This document shows, in pieces, positions 35,863 to 46,890 of a stretch of DNA of 64,000 nucleotides. Positions within the stretch are counted from its first letter, which is position 1. Each line of letters starts with the position of its first letter. Made by a program: the position numbers and the translations under genes. Source of the DNA: Fragilaria radians (lineage: Eukaryota; Bacillariophyta; Fragilariophyceae; Fragilariales; Fragilariaceae); the NCBI GenBank assembly GCA_900642245.1, contig CAAAJI010000007.1, forward strand, positions 461,317-525,316. Direction: 5' to 3'. The notes under the pieces were generated by a model. The model searched no databases, had not been told where the DNA came from, and saw only the letters and a list, made by a program, of their open reading frames with translations.

Positions 35863-36260
35863 GTGATTGTCAAGTTGGCAGGCAGGAAGGTTAGGTACTT
35901 TTTAATTTCTTTGGATTCCTGCACTCCTAATGGTTGGAATGTTTTTCCTCAAAAAGGACCTAAATCGGGGCAGCAACTTTGGTAGGCAGGTACTTTTTTC
36001 CACTGGATGACTCCTGACAATAAACTTCACTTACTCAAAGCATTGCGGTTTGTTGCGCTTCAAAATAGGTAGTGATTATTAGATTATTAGTCTTCTCTAT
36101 TTTCGGAGTGTAATTCCTTCGTTGCGAATATCTGGGTATTTTGCTGTTATTATGCTTTACAGTTGATTTGGGTATCAAATTGGTCAATTCTGATTGGTCG
36201 ACAGGAAGTTTAGCAGGAAAAAGTAAATATTAAATTAGTTCCTGCCAACTTGACAACCAC
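35863..36260. mobile_element. 398-bp terminal-inverted-repeat element (MITE candidate)
   Basis: The left end reads GTGATTGTCAAGTTGGCAGG (35863-35882) and the right end, read on the minus strand, GTGGTTGTCAAGTTGGCAGG (36260-36241). These are 20-bp terminal inverted repeats with one mismatch. Both sides are flanked by AATA (35859-35862 and 36261-36264), a possible 4-bp target duplication. There is no coding capacity. The size and structure suit a miniature inverted-repeat transposable element, but the superfamily is not clear from this. It sits about 180 bp upstream of the ankyrin-type gene and may lie within its promoter. Confidence 0.6.
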
Positions 36261-36438
36261 AATACCGTGCAATTCAGAAAAAAGTGTCGTTTTCAAGTGC
36301 AAGTAGCCTCGTACCCTGAATACCAAGAAACAAAGAACAAGAACGATCAATATTTCATTCCCATTAAAGTGAAGCATGTATTGATGAATACATAGGAAAA
36401 CATTGTCTCTATTTTTACTCTTTGTTTGAAGGATCGTC

Positions 36439-37500
36439 ATGACTTCTTCAGAATCATCTAACTCAAGCAGTTCCAGTTTTGCAACTAATTCGATGGAAAC
36501 GAATCCATTCGATTTTTTGGATGGAAGTTTTTTTGATGAGACGCAGGCAGAAATGATTGACAACTATGTCGAGAATAACGACAGCACTTCCCACTTGGTC
36601 CGTGGAGGACTTAAATCATTTCATTTAGATTCGATTGCCTCACGGAATTGGAAGGCAGTTCTGAGCTGGATCACATTTCACTCGGACGAAGTTGCAACTT
36701 TGGTTGACAGAGAGGGACACTCATCACTTCATCATGTCTGTCTCTTTCGTGCACCCTTGGATGTTATCAAGGCCATGATCTATGCAGCCCCACAACTCGC
36801 TATGTACGGAAATGATGAAGGGGAGATTCCACTTCATTGGGCAGTTCGCGTGACACTGCCGCTTCAAGTAATAACGACCTTATTGGAAGCGAATCCAATG
36901 TCAGGATTTGTGAAGGATAAGAATGGAGTAACTCCTATGATGTTGCTATGGGATCGTCATGAAGAGGATTGGATTCATTCTTTCCGGAGCAATGGTCGAG
37001 AAAGTGTGGTTTGTAGTGAGTCTTGGAGACGAACAATGAAGCTTGTCGAATTCTTTGTGGACGATTCAAACATTGAGAAATTTCCGTTACACACCATTGT
37101 GCAGGCTCCATGTGAGTCATCGTTCTTAAACTTTGCATTGCATCTATATTCGGATGAGGTAAATCTACTGGATGAATGCGGAAATCTTCCACTTCATTTG
37201 GCTTGCCGATCCTTGATCACCTTCGAAATGCTAGAAGGTGTTCTTCGGGCTAATCCACTTTGTGCCTCCATTCCGAATGCAATGGGGCGCTTACCACTTC
37301 AGATTGCTGTAGCTGCAGGGAAGAAGTGGGAAGAAGGTGTAAAGTTGCTTTTCCTTGCTAATCCTACTGCCTTGGGTCATCCAGACCCCACATCACATTT
37401 ATATCCCTTCATGGAGGCTGCATTTGAGCCTAGGATACCTTGTATTACAACCATTTATGCCTTACTCAGGGCCAGCCCCGAGTATGTAACTCATTCTTAA
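36439..37500 (+). CDS. ankyrin-repeat-type protein
   Basis: The single exon encodes 353 residues. The N-terminus is Ser-rich and low-complexity (SSESSNSSSSSF). Ankyrin-like helix pairs follow, such as DREGHSSLHHVCLFRAPLDV (about 94-113), NDEGEIPLHWAVRVTLPLQV, KDKNGVTPMMLLW, DECGNLPLHLACRS and NAMGRLPLQIAVAAGKKWEE. The repeats match the divergent ankyrin family that is abundant in diatoms, with sentences like 'A-x-P-x-A-x-x-x-D' between the helices (YAAPQLAMYGND). The likely role is protein binding; the partner is unknown. The end near GCCAGCCCCGAGTATGTA could be a splice donor followed by another exon, so the C-terminus is less sure. The start is the first ATG of the frame. Confidence 0.82.
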   Translation: MTSSESSNSSSSSFATNSMETNPFDFLDGSFFDETQAEMIDNYVENNDSTSHLVRGGLKSFHLDSIASRNWKAVLSWITFHSDEVATLVDREGHSSLHHVCLFRAPLDVIKAMIYAAPQLAMYGNDEGEIPLHWAVRVTLPLQVITTLLEANPMSGFVKDKNGVTPMMLLWDRHEEDWIHSFRSNGRESVVCSESWRRTMKLVEFFVDDSNIEKFPLHTIVQAPCESSFLNFALHLYSDEVNLLDECGNLPLHLACRSLITFEMLEGVLRANPLCASIPNAMGRLPLQIAVAAGKKWEEGVKLLFLANPTALGHPDPTSHLYPFMEAAFEPRIPCITTIYALLRASPEYVTHS

Positions 37501-38400
37501 TTTTATCATTGGTATGTACAATGTACTTTTTTGTCCCTTTATACCATGTGGGAATATATAGTTCTGTCTTGGTAAACAAAATCAATTACTACACCATACT
37601 ATTCGGCACTCAATTAGGATACCATTGCTTTGCATAAATGCTTCTAGAATGATGTGGGACGCAATTGGTAAGGTTGACAAAATTCCCTTCCTTTTTCAAA
37701 TAAGAAAATACAGAGACATCTTGTCAACATAAGTGAACATTTCTGGAAACTTCAACTCATAAGAATTCCGCTGGTCATCATTACTTCTTCAAGTTAGGGA
37801 AACAGTTGTTTTGTAACGCGTTTAAAGCCAAGTAGTATACTTGGAGCATCGAAACAGGCAATACACCCATATCTGATAGGATATCCACGACCACACCTAG
37901 TCACTTCTCTGATGACCAGCTACTGAAGCTCCCGATCAAAAGTCTGTAAAATAAACTTTGATTCAAAAGAATCCTTAGCTCTGAAGCTACCATATTTCCT
38001 TCAATTTATGAGCCATATGCTGTTTTCTGCCTTATTTGGTTTCTTAGTACTATTTGTCAATGTACATTAATATTTTGCAACTAATTTCAGGCAAATACCA
38101 TATAAGAGCATACCTTGTTTCAAAATGTTTGCACGATAGATTTGGATCAACGTAAAAACTGGAACATTATCATCTAATCATTTTCTTTATAGCAAATTTG
38201 CTTACCATGCCATCCTTTTATGTCGAGTGCTCGCAAAAGGCTGTAAGCAGGGGTGGTCTCCATGATCATTTGAGGTGATATTGACTGTATTTATGAAGTC
38301 AAGATGTTACCCATTTTGGGCTCTCGTGTGAACTATTTCTGCTTAAGTCTTTTTGGTAAATTGGAGCTAAGCCTTCTTGATATCATCATGACAAAGGCTC
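37501..38400. other. intergenic, no supported gene
   Basis: The 3' flank of the ankyrin-type gene; no domain seen. Confidence 0.4.
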
Positions 38401-38409
38401 AATGACAGA

Positions 38410-40260
38410 TGCCCTTTCAACCTCCATTTATTTTGGGTGAAAAAGGTGCAGTCATTCTCATTTTGATACCTCCTTTTGAGCATCCTGCCGAGATGGAGTT
38501 GCTGATATTAACCAGCATCTTCGGATAGACAACGTTGTGGTAGGTTAAGTCCCATAATTTCGGTAAGTCATGTTGAAAAAGGCAAAAGTAAATAGCATTT
38601 CCTGGAGGAGAAACAATCCCAAGCAAATTATCATCATCAACTTTTAGCCAATACCCACTATCTCCTTTACCTTATCGATGCACTGCCCCCGCAGTGTATT
38701 TTGGATCCTGGCAGGTTAATTCACACAGAAATAACGTTCAGCATACAATTACATTTGTAGACCTTAGGGCCAAATTTCTACAGAAGACGCATCAAGTCCC
38801 TTTTTTTACCCGATATTTCTTGAAAAAATTGGATTGAAAACCATTCTTTTCAATTTTTGGGCTTTTCCTTTTAACTTGTACATTTTTTAATTTTTCCAGT
38901 ATCAATTTTAACATCCATTCCTCCACTTCGTTCTATTTCTCTTGTCTGAACCAATTTTGTAATTACACAATGAATACACACACACACTTCTAGGCAATTT
39001 TGAATCCTTTCAATCAAAAAAATTTCCCAGAGTGCAGCAATATATTCTGATATTTGAAAAATCCGGTTAGGGAACTATTCCATATTGAGTTCCAGTATCT
39101 AGTACCATTTAAGGTTGGAGGGAGGAATTCAAAATTTAAATTTGGAAGTCTTGGGTCGTCAGTATTGTAAACAAGACATTGCCTAGAAATCTGAAAATAT
39201 TTCTGTTCCCAGCTAGCATGAATGATTTTAACTCTAATATGAACTCTTTGAAACTACTATCAGTAACTCAAATTGACGTCTCGAAAGCAACGCTTCTTAG
39301 ATTTATCAAATACTGCTAGTTGCAGTTTTTCCCTGATGGCGCTGCATTTGGAATCATTGGGAATGGCGGCTTTTCCTTCTCTTTTTCCTCTTTCATGTCC
39401 CATAATGACATGCAACTTCTTGACTCCTATCTATTCCTGTTACTTAAAACTATCACATGATCTGGCTTGATTTCCTTTGCACACATCAAAACGCTTGCTC
39501 CTATAATGTCTTGGCACCCTTTTGAGACAATTAGATTCGTACCTTTTGATCTAATCTGTGCCCCTTTCTTCAAGGCAACAGAGAGGCTAAACAGATTGTT
39601 CTTCAAAGATGGAATGAACTTCACAGCATCCAATTGGACATCAGTAGTCATCTGATCCCTTCCTGTGAATTTCACTTGCAATTTTCTGACCTTTTTGACT
39701 TTCAGCGCTCTGCCATCTACCACAAAAACACATGCTGATTGCTAGAAATGCAATCAAGTAGACCTTCATCCTTGCACACCATGTTGTAGGTTGAACTGGT
39801 TTCTCCTACCCAAAATGTATATCATTTCCTTTTCAGCATCTTCCGATCAAATTAGGGTAGTAATTTTGGAGGCTCTGGAGAGGTTGACTCTATCTGTGTT
39901 GCCTTCAGCACCTTGATTCTTGAGCTTTCAATGCATGGATTTGTGCCCCTTATTGTTTTGCTTTTTTGAAAGGTTTGGAGAATGTGAATCATCAGATCCA
40001 TGTCTGACATGGTATTCCCAAGAATTTGTAGTCTTCTCTTCACCTCATTAATTCCAGATTTTGAATCCACTTTTCTGGATCTTGACCAGAATCCAATCTA
40101 TTCTTGGCAAGTTCTTGCTTCTTCTTGATTAGATTGGCTTTAGTCACTGGCTCAAACTTGGCCACAAGGTTCTTCCAAGCTAATCAGGCATTGCCCTCTG
40201 GCACCTCCTCTGATCTGCTGGAATTCACAATTCCCAGACAGATATAGCATTCAATTGCAA
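38410..40260 (-). mobile_element. decayed Copia-type retrotransposon fragment
   Basis: On the minus strand, gag-like sequence lies at about 40250-39860: LAWKNLVAKFEPVTKANLIK, then KKKQELAKNRLDSGQDPEKW and INEVKRRLQILGNTMSDMDL. A protease/pre-integrase part follows at about 39723-39427 with VQLDAVKFIPSLKNNLFSLS and VALKKGAQIRSKGTNLIVSK, a stretch typical of Ty1/Copia polyproteins. A short LHVIMGH near 39405 may be the pre-integrase His motif. Further down (about 38630-38410) is an open stretch with less certain relation. Stops and frame changes are frequent. I see no long terminal repeats, so the borders are approximate. Confidence 0.65.
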
Positions 40261-40987
40261 TCCATAGCTCTGCAAAGCAATATTGTTCCTAATTTAATAT
40301 GGAAATCCATCTTGACAAAAAGAATTTATTCTTGGCCTGACGTTTATAGATATGAAAAAAGAGACTCAGTGAACATGGATGAACCAAATAAGTGCTTGAC
40401 CTCGGCAAAACTTGTGTAATGCAATAGAGTTGAAAATCTCTTGTTGATTCATTAGGTTGATGAAGAAGTAAAAACACACAAAACAAGTCCATTGATAGGC
40501 TTAAAAAGTAATGAGATTGTGATCTAAATTTAAAGGGATAAATTAAATTTCAATGACTAATCATCTTGAAATATTCATTCCAATAGTCAGAATTTGTCAG
40601 ATTTGTCCTCAAATTTTACCTTTGGCTTCACACATCACCAAAGAAGTAATACATCGATATTCTGTAACTTTGAATCTTATATCCGGTTAAAACGAAAAAT
40701 TTCCTCAACAAATAACATTTAGACCTCTTTCATGTTGTGTAACAATCATGAACTGTACCTTCGGACAGGTGTAATCCTATAGGAAAAGCTTCACATTGTA
40801 GCTAACAATGTCACATGCAATATCGACCTTACGTCGTCCCAATTTTGGCGATTTTTGAGATGATAAATCCAGTAGTAAGGACAATCCTAAAGTAATGATA
40901 TACATTGTTACTCTACCATATTGATCACTGTAATTCATGTCACGAGTAGTCTGTCAAACATAATTTGATTTCGCCAAAAATTCAAAA
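40261..40987. other. intergenic; upstream region of the nuclease gene
   Basis: No gene is supported; short minus-strand frames lack domains. Part may belong to the Copia fragment. Confidence 0.35.
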
Positions 40988-42268
40988 ATGGGAAATTGTC
41001 TTGGAACTGCATTACATGTAGTGCAAGAAGTATCGGAAGCTATCCAAGAAAATCAGCAACAACCTGAGCAGCAACAACAACATCAACAACCACAGTCCCA
41101 AGGTCAGCATTATAATCAGACTGCCGATGCATTTCCTCTTCATTCGACGTTACCGCCAGGTGCTGAGAAAGTTCGTGTTCGCAATGTCTATGATGGTGAT
41201 ACTCTGACCTTGACAGATGAACGTCGCGTACGACTGTTGGGGATCGATACGCCTGAGTTGAAACAGAAGCAGCCCTTTGCTGAGGAAGCCAAGGCCTACA
41301 CCAAGGCAAAATGTGAAAATCACGAAGTTTGGCTCACGTTTGATGGTGATGCTACCAGGCCCTCCGGAATAACAATTCCTTATTTATTCCCCAAGTCATG
41401 ACACAGAATAACTTATTCCTGTAGAGACAAAACTCAAAAGGAATTATTCCTAACTAGAAACTGACAGGAATAAATTATTCAAGAATAAGTCATGATTACT
41501 GACTCAAAAATCTTATTTTTTTAATTGTTTGTTCAAAGAGATCAGTGGAATGGAGCAATTCAGCATCCCATAGGTGCGTATAGGTGTGTAAAAACAGTTG
41601 CATTTTCAAATTAATAATTAATAGGCAATACATACACCATGTCGATTCAGCAATGGAAAATTGTCCCCCCCCCGGCACTCGCACTTGTTACTGGAGGGTG
41701 CTGAATTAGCAAAATTCTATGTAGTGTATTGTACGTATTCTACTGTAGGTCAGCTTTACTGACTATTCCTTGACTTACACGGAATAACTATTCCACTATC
41801 TACTCAAACAAAAAGGAATAATTCCTCAATTTTTGAATTGAGGAATACATTATTCCGAGCAGGAATAAGAATTATTCCTTACCTTGACTTATTTATTCGG
41901 AGGGCCTGGATGCTACTACAGATCATTATGGTCGTTTACTAGCGTTTGTTTGGGTGGCTGAAAACAACTCCTACCTATGCGTCAATGAGGGGATTGTTGC
42001 AGCGGGTTATGCATCGGTTTATGCTCCTAATTCTTCCAGTAAAACCAGTAATTATAACCAAATGATTTCCTTACAAAAGGCGGCAAGGAGTCAAAGGAAA
42101 GGAATGTGGTCGAATTTCCAAGACAGAATGGTTCTCAAGACTTTCAATGGAACTGCCTATCATATTCGTGGCTGCAAGCATATTGAGAAAAGTCGAAATT
42201 TAGTTGAGATTAGCGAATCGGATGCTATGGATTTAGGGCTTCATGCCTGTCGGACATGTCTAGCGTAG
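40988..42268 (+). CDS. staphylococcal-nuclease-type nuclease, interrupted by a MITE
   Basis: Two coding blocks, 40988-41355 and 41917-42268, form a 239-residue frame when the 553-bp MITE and one copy of its target duplication are ignored. Residues 1-6 (MGNCLG) fit N-myristoylation plus palmitoylation, as in the plasma-membrane nucleases CAN1/2 of plants. A Gln-rich linker (22-44) follows. The SNase fold begins near 60: VYDGDT (67-72), VRLLGIDTPE (81-90) with the Arg, Asp and Glu of the active site, then HYGRLLAFVWV with the second active-site Arg (Arg129) after the insertion. The C-terminus has a Cys/His block YHIRGCKH...LHACRTC, common in bacterial SNase proteins and probably zinc-binding. 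Read without splicing, the 5' block runs into the MITE and ends at 41401 after 137 residues, lacking Arg129. The insertion can alternatively be removed in frame as an intron from 41346 to 41921. Confidence 0.85.
41348..41355 (+). repeat. left target-site duplication of the MITE
   Basis: The 8-bp GATGCTAC is repeated exactly at 41909-41916 on the other side of the element. Confidence 0.88.
41356..41908. mobile_element. hAT-like MITE inserted in the nuclease gene
   Basis: The element is 553 bp. Its left end is CAGGCCCTCCGGAATAA, and its right end read on the minus strand is CAGGCCCTCCGAATAA, a terminal inverted repeat with one single-base gap. It is flanked by a perfect 8-bp direct repeat, GATGCTAC. 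An 8-bp duplication and CAG...-type ends are typical of the hAT superfamily. The interior contains many copies of a GGAATAA/TTATTCC motif in both orientations (for example near 41407, 41441, 41469, 41790, 41816, 41846, 41867), which could be transposase-binding subterminal repeats. There is no coding capacity, so it depends on a transposase elsewhere. A nine-base C run at about 41666-41674 lies inside. The intact duplication suggests a recent insertion. Confidence 0.88.
41909..41916 (+). repeat. right target-site duplication of the MITE
   Basis: Exact copy of the GATGCTAC at 41348-41355. Removing the element plus one copy restores one continuous nuclease frame. Confidence 0.88.
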
Positions 42269-42414
42269 TGCCTTTCCTTCAAGTATCAAACATATTCTTT
42301 TAAAGCGTGATCAGAATATGCAGTTTTACGTTTTGACCTCCAGGCTCAATCGTGGATATGAATAACGTGCAAGTGTAACATTCCAAATTCCTGAATTACA
42401 TCCAACTTGCGACA

Positions 42415-43455
42415 TCAGATGATAACATCTTTCCTCAAACCATCAAATAATGCATTCCAAGTATCTCCTTGTCGTTCAAACCCAGATTGAAACGTTGTAG
42501 GTGTATTTAATTTTAAAATGTTTGACAACCCTACCGCCTCAATGGGCTTCCCCGTCGTTGTTTCATAGCATTCAAAAGTAGAATCAAATGTGGCACTTGA
42601 ATCTAAGGAGTTGACGCACAAGTAGGCCACATCCGAACGAGAAAGTCTACCACTCTTGGAGTCTCCCTGATTCAATTCCAATGATCCAGGACCGAGAGAT
42701 ACTCCAGAAGTTAGGCCACCGGGACGAATAATCGTATATCCAAGTTTTCGTTGAAGGACCTGAGGATCGGAATATAGTTCTCGTACGACATTTTCTCCTT
42801 CAATCTTTGCTTCCATAATACCGTGCCCAACGGTATTGAGCAACTTATAAACCGCACTGTCAGGACGAGTGACTGTTCCTGAAGAGACCACAATCAATCG
42901 TGGGACACCAGCAGCAATGCAACTTTTGGCTGCATGGATTAACCCATCACGGTCGACACGAAAAGGATCTGTGTTGGATGATGTTGACGCAGACGCTGCA
43001 AATATGACTGCACCAATATTTCCCGAGGACACAATGGCAGTATCTATACTATCTTGAATCGAAACATCGACAGTGCCAACAGTAAGATTCTCCGTCAGAC
43101 CTTCCCACTCAAACAATCCGGATCGAGTCGTTGCTATACATGGTCTATGCATTTCAAGAGCAACCGAGACACATTCTCTACCAGTTTTTCCATTAGCCCC
43201 TAATACAAGAATTGATTTCTCCTTTGGGACCTTTAGCAATTCATCATCATTTTTCTTCGTTACTGCCATGGATCCATCAGGATTGCTGATACTAGACGCA
43301 GGAGTCTGACCACTCAAAATGAAAGGTGTGCATAACCCTATTGTTGCTGATTTGATGACTTGACGTCTATTTGCCGCAGGAGGAGACAACGCATCAAGCG
43401 GAAGAAAGATAAGCAAATGAAGTATTAGCAACTTCTTATTCAATACCATGGTCAT
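42415..43455 (-). CDS. NmrA-like NAD(P)-binding protein, plastid/thylakoid targeted
   Basis: The single exon encodes 346 residues. A hydrophobic signal peptide (about 7-22) is followed by a short polar stretch and NRRQVIKSATIGLCTPFILS, whose Arg-Arg plus hydrophobic stretch resembles a twin-arginine thylakoid-lumen signal. The Rossmann fold starts at ILVLGANGKTGRE (82-94) with Gly86, Gly89 and Gly92 binding the dinucleotide. Next come IGAVIFAAS, a strand ending in LIVVSSGTV, and YTIIRPGGLTSG, which is the usual 'R-P-G-x-L' block of atypical short-chain dehydrogenases of the NmrA/Tic62-like kind. The classical Tyr-x3-Lys is not evident, so a redox-sensing or chaperone-like role is as likely as catalysis. 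The location in a plastid or its thylakoid is inferred from the leader. The start is the first ATG (43455) or the next one at 43449. Confidence 0.82.
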   Translation of the reverse strand: MTMVLNKKLLILHLLIFLPLDALSPPAANRRQVIKSATIGLCTPFILSGQTPASSISNPDGSMAVTKKNDDELLKVPKEKSILVLGANGKTGRECVSVALEMHRPCIATTRSGLFEWEGLTENLTVGTVDVSIQDSIDTAIVSSGNIGAVIFAASASTSSNTDPFRVDRDGLIHAAKSCIAAGVPRLIVVSSGTVTRPDSAVYKLLNTVGHGIMEAKIEGENVVRELYSDPQVLQRKLGYTIIRPGGLTSGVSLGPGSLELNQGDSKSGRLSRSDVAYLCVNSLDSSATFDSTFECYETTTGKPIEAVGLSNILKLNTPTTFQSGFERQGDTWNALFDGLRKDVII

Positions 43456-43791
43456 TATTTTGATTTCGGTTTAACTATTTTATTGCAGATTTGTTTAGTG
43501 TATTCGTCTTACTACTGGCTGGTTTAGAAGAATGTACTTGGCCTTTCTTGAAAAATCAAAAAGAGATCATTTCCTAAATTTCCATTTTAATCAGCCTATG
43601 TTGCTTCCCTTTCATGAATCAGATAATTCTTGAGAAAACTGCTTGCCAATAAAAAGCCTTTTGACTTTCTTGACATGAAAGTACACTTTTTTTCTTAATA
43701 CCTTGTCTATCCAATAACTATTGACAATAGTATGATGCCAACCATTGGCAGAACAGTATACATCAAGTCATATAAAGATTATCACATTAAA

Positions 43792-46700
43792 CTATCTTTT
43801 GCTACTATACCGTTCAAAATACTTGTCAAGCTTATTGACTTGAACAATTCCATATGGGATTCGCATACCCATGGTAATTGAGGCAGCGTATAGAACCTTT
43901 GCGACTGGACTCGAAAAGCGTAATGAGCTCCCAACAGTGCTCAGAATTACAGCGGTTTGCAAGAAGAGTGATGCTAAAACTGCCGAGAAAATGTTTTTAA
44001 GCACCAACTTACTTCGCTGATTTTGTCTTTCGACCTCTGAAGATCGTACGCGAAGTTTGAATTCTCCCTTCTCTAATCTATAATAGTCAATGTTCGTTAG
44101 AAAAGTGAAGAAAAATCTGTGTAGACCTTTCTTAACATGTACTCACCGGGAAATTATATCATCGGTCCTTGCAACTCTGCGTGGCTGTGTTACCAACATA
44201 TTTATGTCAATAGGTCTCAGCCCCAGGCGTTTTCCAACACGGAGTAACGATGTTGTCACAGCATTTCCATCTTTAAGATCAAGAAGCTCCTTCAAGTAAG
44301 GAAGCATAATTCTGGTCAAGTCATATTTTGGGTTAAGCGTCTTCCCTATTCCATCTAGAGAGAAGAAAGCGCGAAAAACAAAAGTCCAAGTTGGAGGGAA
44401 AATGAATGGACTGTCCTCATTGAGGGATAGGAATTCCTGACCCAGTGCTGCGCGCCTCTCACGATTAATCCGTTTCTTTTCTTCCTCTGGCAAATCATTT
44501 TCCCAATTGTCATCGTTTTTCAAAGTCGCCTGAAATCGATCAATAAAGTCTTGGCCTACACGTTCAATGGCGATACGATCAACATCGGGACCAGTACGAA
44601 TCATTCCCAATCTTTCCAACGCACTGATAGCATCCTTAACATTAGCATCATAGTAAACCGCGAAGAAAAAGTCTACAAGTCCTTTCCTTTGTACTGGACC
44701 AAACGAGTCCATCATCCCAAAGTCATAAAATATGAGCACAGCTTCTCCATCTCTTCCCTTTTCAACAGCAATATTTCCTGGATGGGGATCACTATGCTTT
44801 AGGTTTTAGAATCAGAAAAGAAAACGTTTAGAACATAAACTCCCACAAAAATGAGGAATCAATCAGAAACTTACAAAGAATCCATGACGACAAAGTTGCT
44901 CCAAAAAAGCTTCCGCTGACTTGATGCTAATATCAATTGGATCCAGCCCCAACTTCTTTATTTTTTCAACATCGGTGATCTTTATTCCTGGCAGGTACTC
45001 CATTGCCATCACCTTATTGGTGGTAAATTCTGGGTAAGTTTTAGGGGCTCTAATGTGGCGAAACTTGCGGTTATTGAAATTCTCGCTGTAGAAAATTGAT
45101 TAGAACTTCCTTAAGCAAGAAAAGCATGTTGCATATATAACTACATACCGAAATCTGTTACAATTTTTCATCTCGTTGATGTAATCTATCTCTTCATAGA
45201 GCAATCGTTTGTTTTCTTCATAAACTGATAACCAGTCGCGACGGGTATTCTTATCCAGGAGTCCGCCCTCGGATGTCATGTCAACTGAGTCGGCGAAAAT
45301 TGCAAGCTGTCGGAGCTGTCCGAGATCCACATCAAAAAGTTCTCTGAGGAACTGGCGTTGAACTTTCACAGCAATCTTATTGCCATTTTTTTCTGCGACA
45401 TGAACTTGCCCCAGCGACGCCGCAGCCAAAGATGTGCGGTTAAAGTAGTCAAAAATTTCATCGATTGGCTTTCCAAGCTCTTCTTCAATGATTTGAACTG
45501 CGAGGTCTCCTGAAAAAGGAGGAACACTATCCTGCAATAACTTTAACTCGTTAATGTACTCTTTTGGAACAATATCGATTCTCGTTGAAAACAACTGTCC
45601 GACCTGATAAGAATTACGCAACTTGAGTTAATTAGGTAATGTGTGTCATCACAACTTTTGAATATTTACCTTGATGAAGGTGGGACCAAGTTTTAGCAAG
45701 TTTTGAGTGATCTCAGCTCCTAGTTTTGATCTCTCCTGTGATAACCTTTCAGCCGACCATTTCCCCTTATTAAATTTGTTTACGAATCGCCGTTCTTTCA
45801 TATAGAAGGAGCTAAAGTAGGCCCAAATTTCGGCAGACCGACGCAGAATTGCCCATTTCCTTGCCAACGGACCTCGAGCCGCTATTTCTCCTGTACGTTT
45901 CCATCCCGCTTGCATCAATTCAGCATCTTTGAGGTATTCTTGGTATTGATCACCAGAATTGCTGTATTTACGTCGCAGACTAGGCGATTTTACGACCGAG
46001 GCCATAGATTGAAGTGCCGTTAGGAGCAGTGTAGGTGGATATCCCACCTTACGTACCCAACGCAGGAGGAGGGCAAGTGAATAATAGAATGGGGCAACGT
46101 TGAGATTTTTAATAATTTCTTTCGTTCGAAGCCGACGAGATGCCGGTAATGTGGAGTTTTCGCCAGACCATATTAATTTACTGCGGAGAAGCGTTTTATC
46201 GGCTTCAAGACTGTCTGAATTAACACTGTCATATATGGCAGCATCGGAAAAGGCAAACTGTTCTAATGGCCTAACAATTCGAGCTTCAATTTCACCAAGT
46301 TGACGATCGAGCTCTCGCTGCTGCGCTGCCTGAATGGTTTCCGATAACTCAGAAAGATATTGGGAGAAATCATTTCCTTTGTCATCTGAAAGTTGTAAGG
46401 ACTTATCCTCAATAAGTGTCGATAACTCTTCCAAAACACCCTTCGAATTCTGAGAAACTCTTTTATTATTAGTTTGCAAGGGATCAGCATCTTTAGATAC
46501 TGGATTTTTAAACTCAATCTTCTCAGGTGTATCAACGAGAGGTATAGATGATGAAGGATTCCTCTCATCCTTTTTTCCGTTGCGCCTCGATTCATTCCAT
46601 GTCTTTTGTCTCAATCTTAAAGCAGGAGGAGAATTTTTACGAAAAGGAAACGATATACTTGACGTCATATCTTTGGTATCGATAACATCTGCATTTTCAT

Positions 46701-46890
46701 TCTCTAAATCAACTGCATCTTCTTCTGTGATTTTCATAGGACTCAAGACCCCACAGACCAATCGACTTCTATCTATGGCCAACCCTGAAAAAGATTGACG
46801 TACTGATAGTATAGTCGCAGGATTGCGAGAAAAAGCTTTCGCCGATGAGATTAGGCTCAAAAGTATCAACTTCACACAATCTAGTTTCAT
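43792..46890 (-). CDS. plastid ABC1/UbiB-type atypical kinase (ABC1K)
   Basis: Five exons (46890-45670, 45603-45149, 45085-44875, 44796-44147, 44077-43792) join in frame to 940 residues. The introns, 63-78 bp, all have GT-AG ends. The leader (LLSLISSAKAFSRN) has a signal peptide ending before Phe, the plastid targeting style of diatoms. After about 300 less conserved residues comes the ABC1 domain: LLKLGPTFIK|VGQLFSTR (KxGQ motif, split by intron 1), AAASLGQV (467-474, the Ala-rich nucleotide loop), VKVQ with Lys487, then HSDPHPGN (630-637) and YDFGMM (DFG at 654-656). A C-terminal hydrophobic segment may anchor it. Family members in plastids sit in plastoglobules or thylakoids and affect prenyl-quinone metabolism. 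All key residues are present, so it should be active. Confidence 0.92.

Noticed and set aside
38978..38990. Short CA microsatellite
   Set aside because: Only about six dinucleotide units, too short to be of note.
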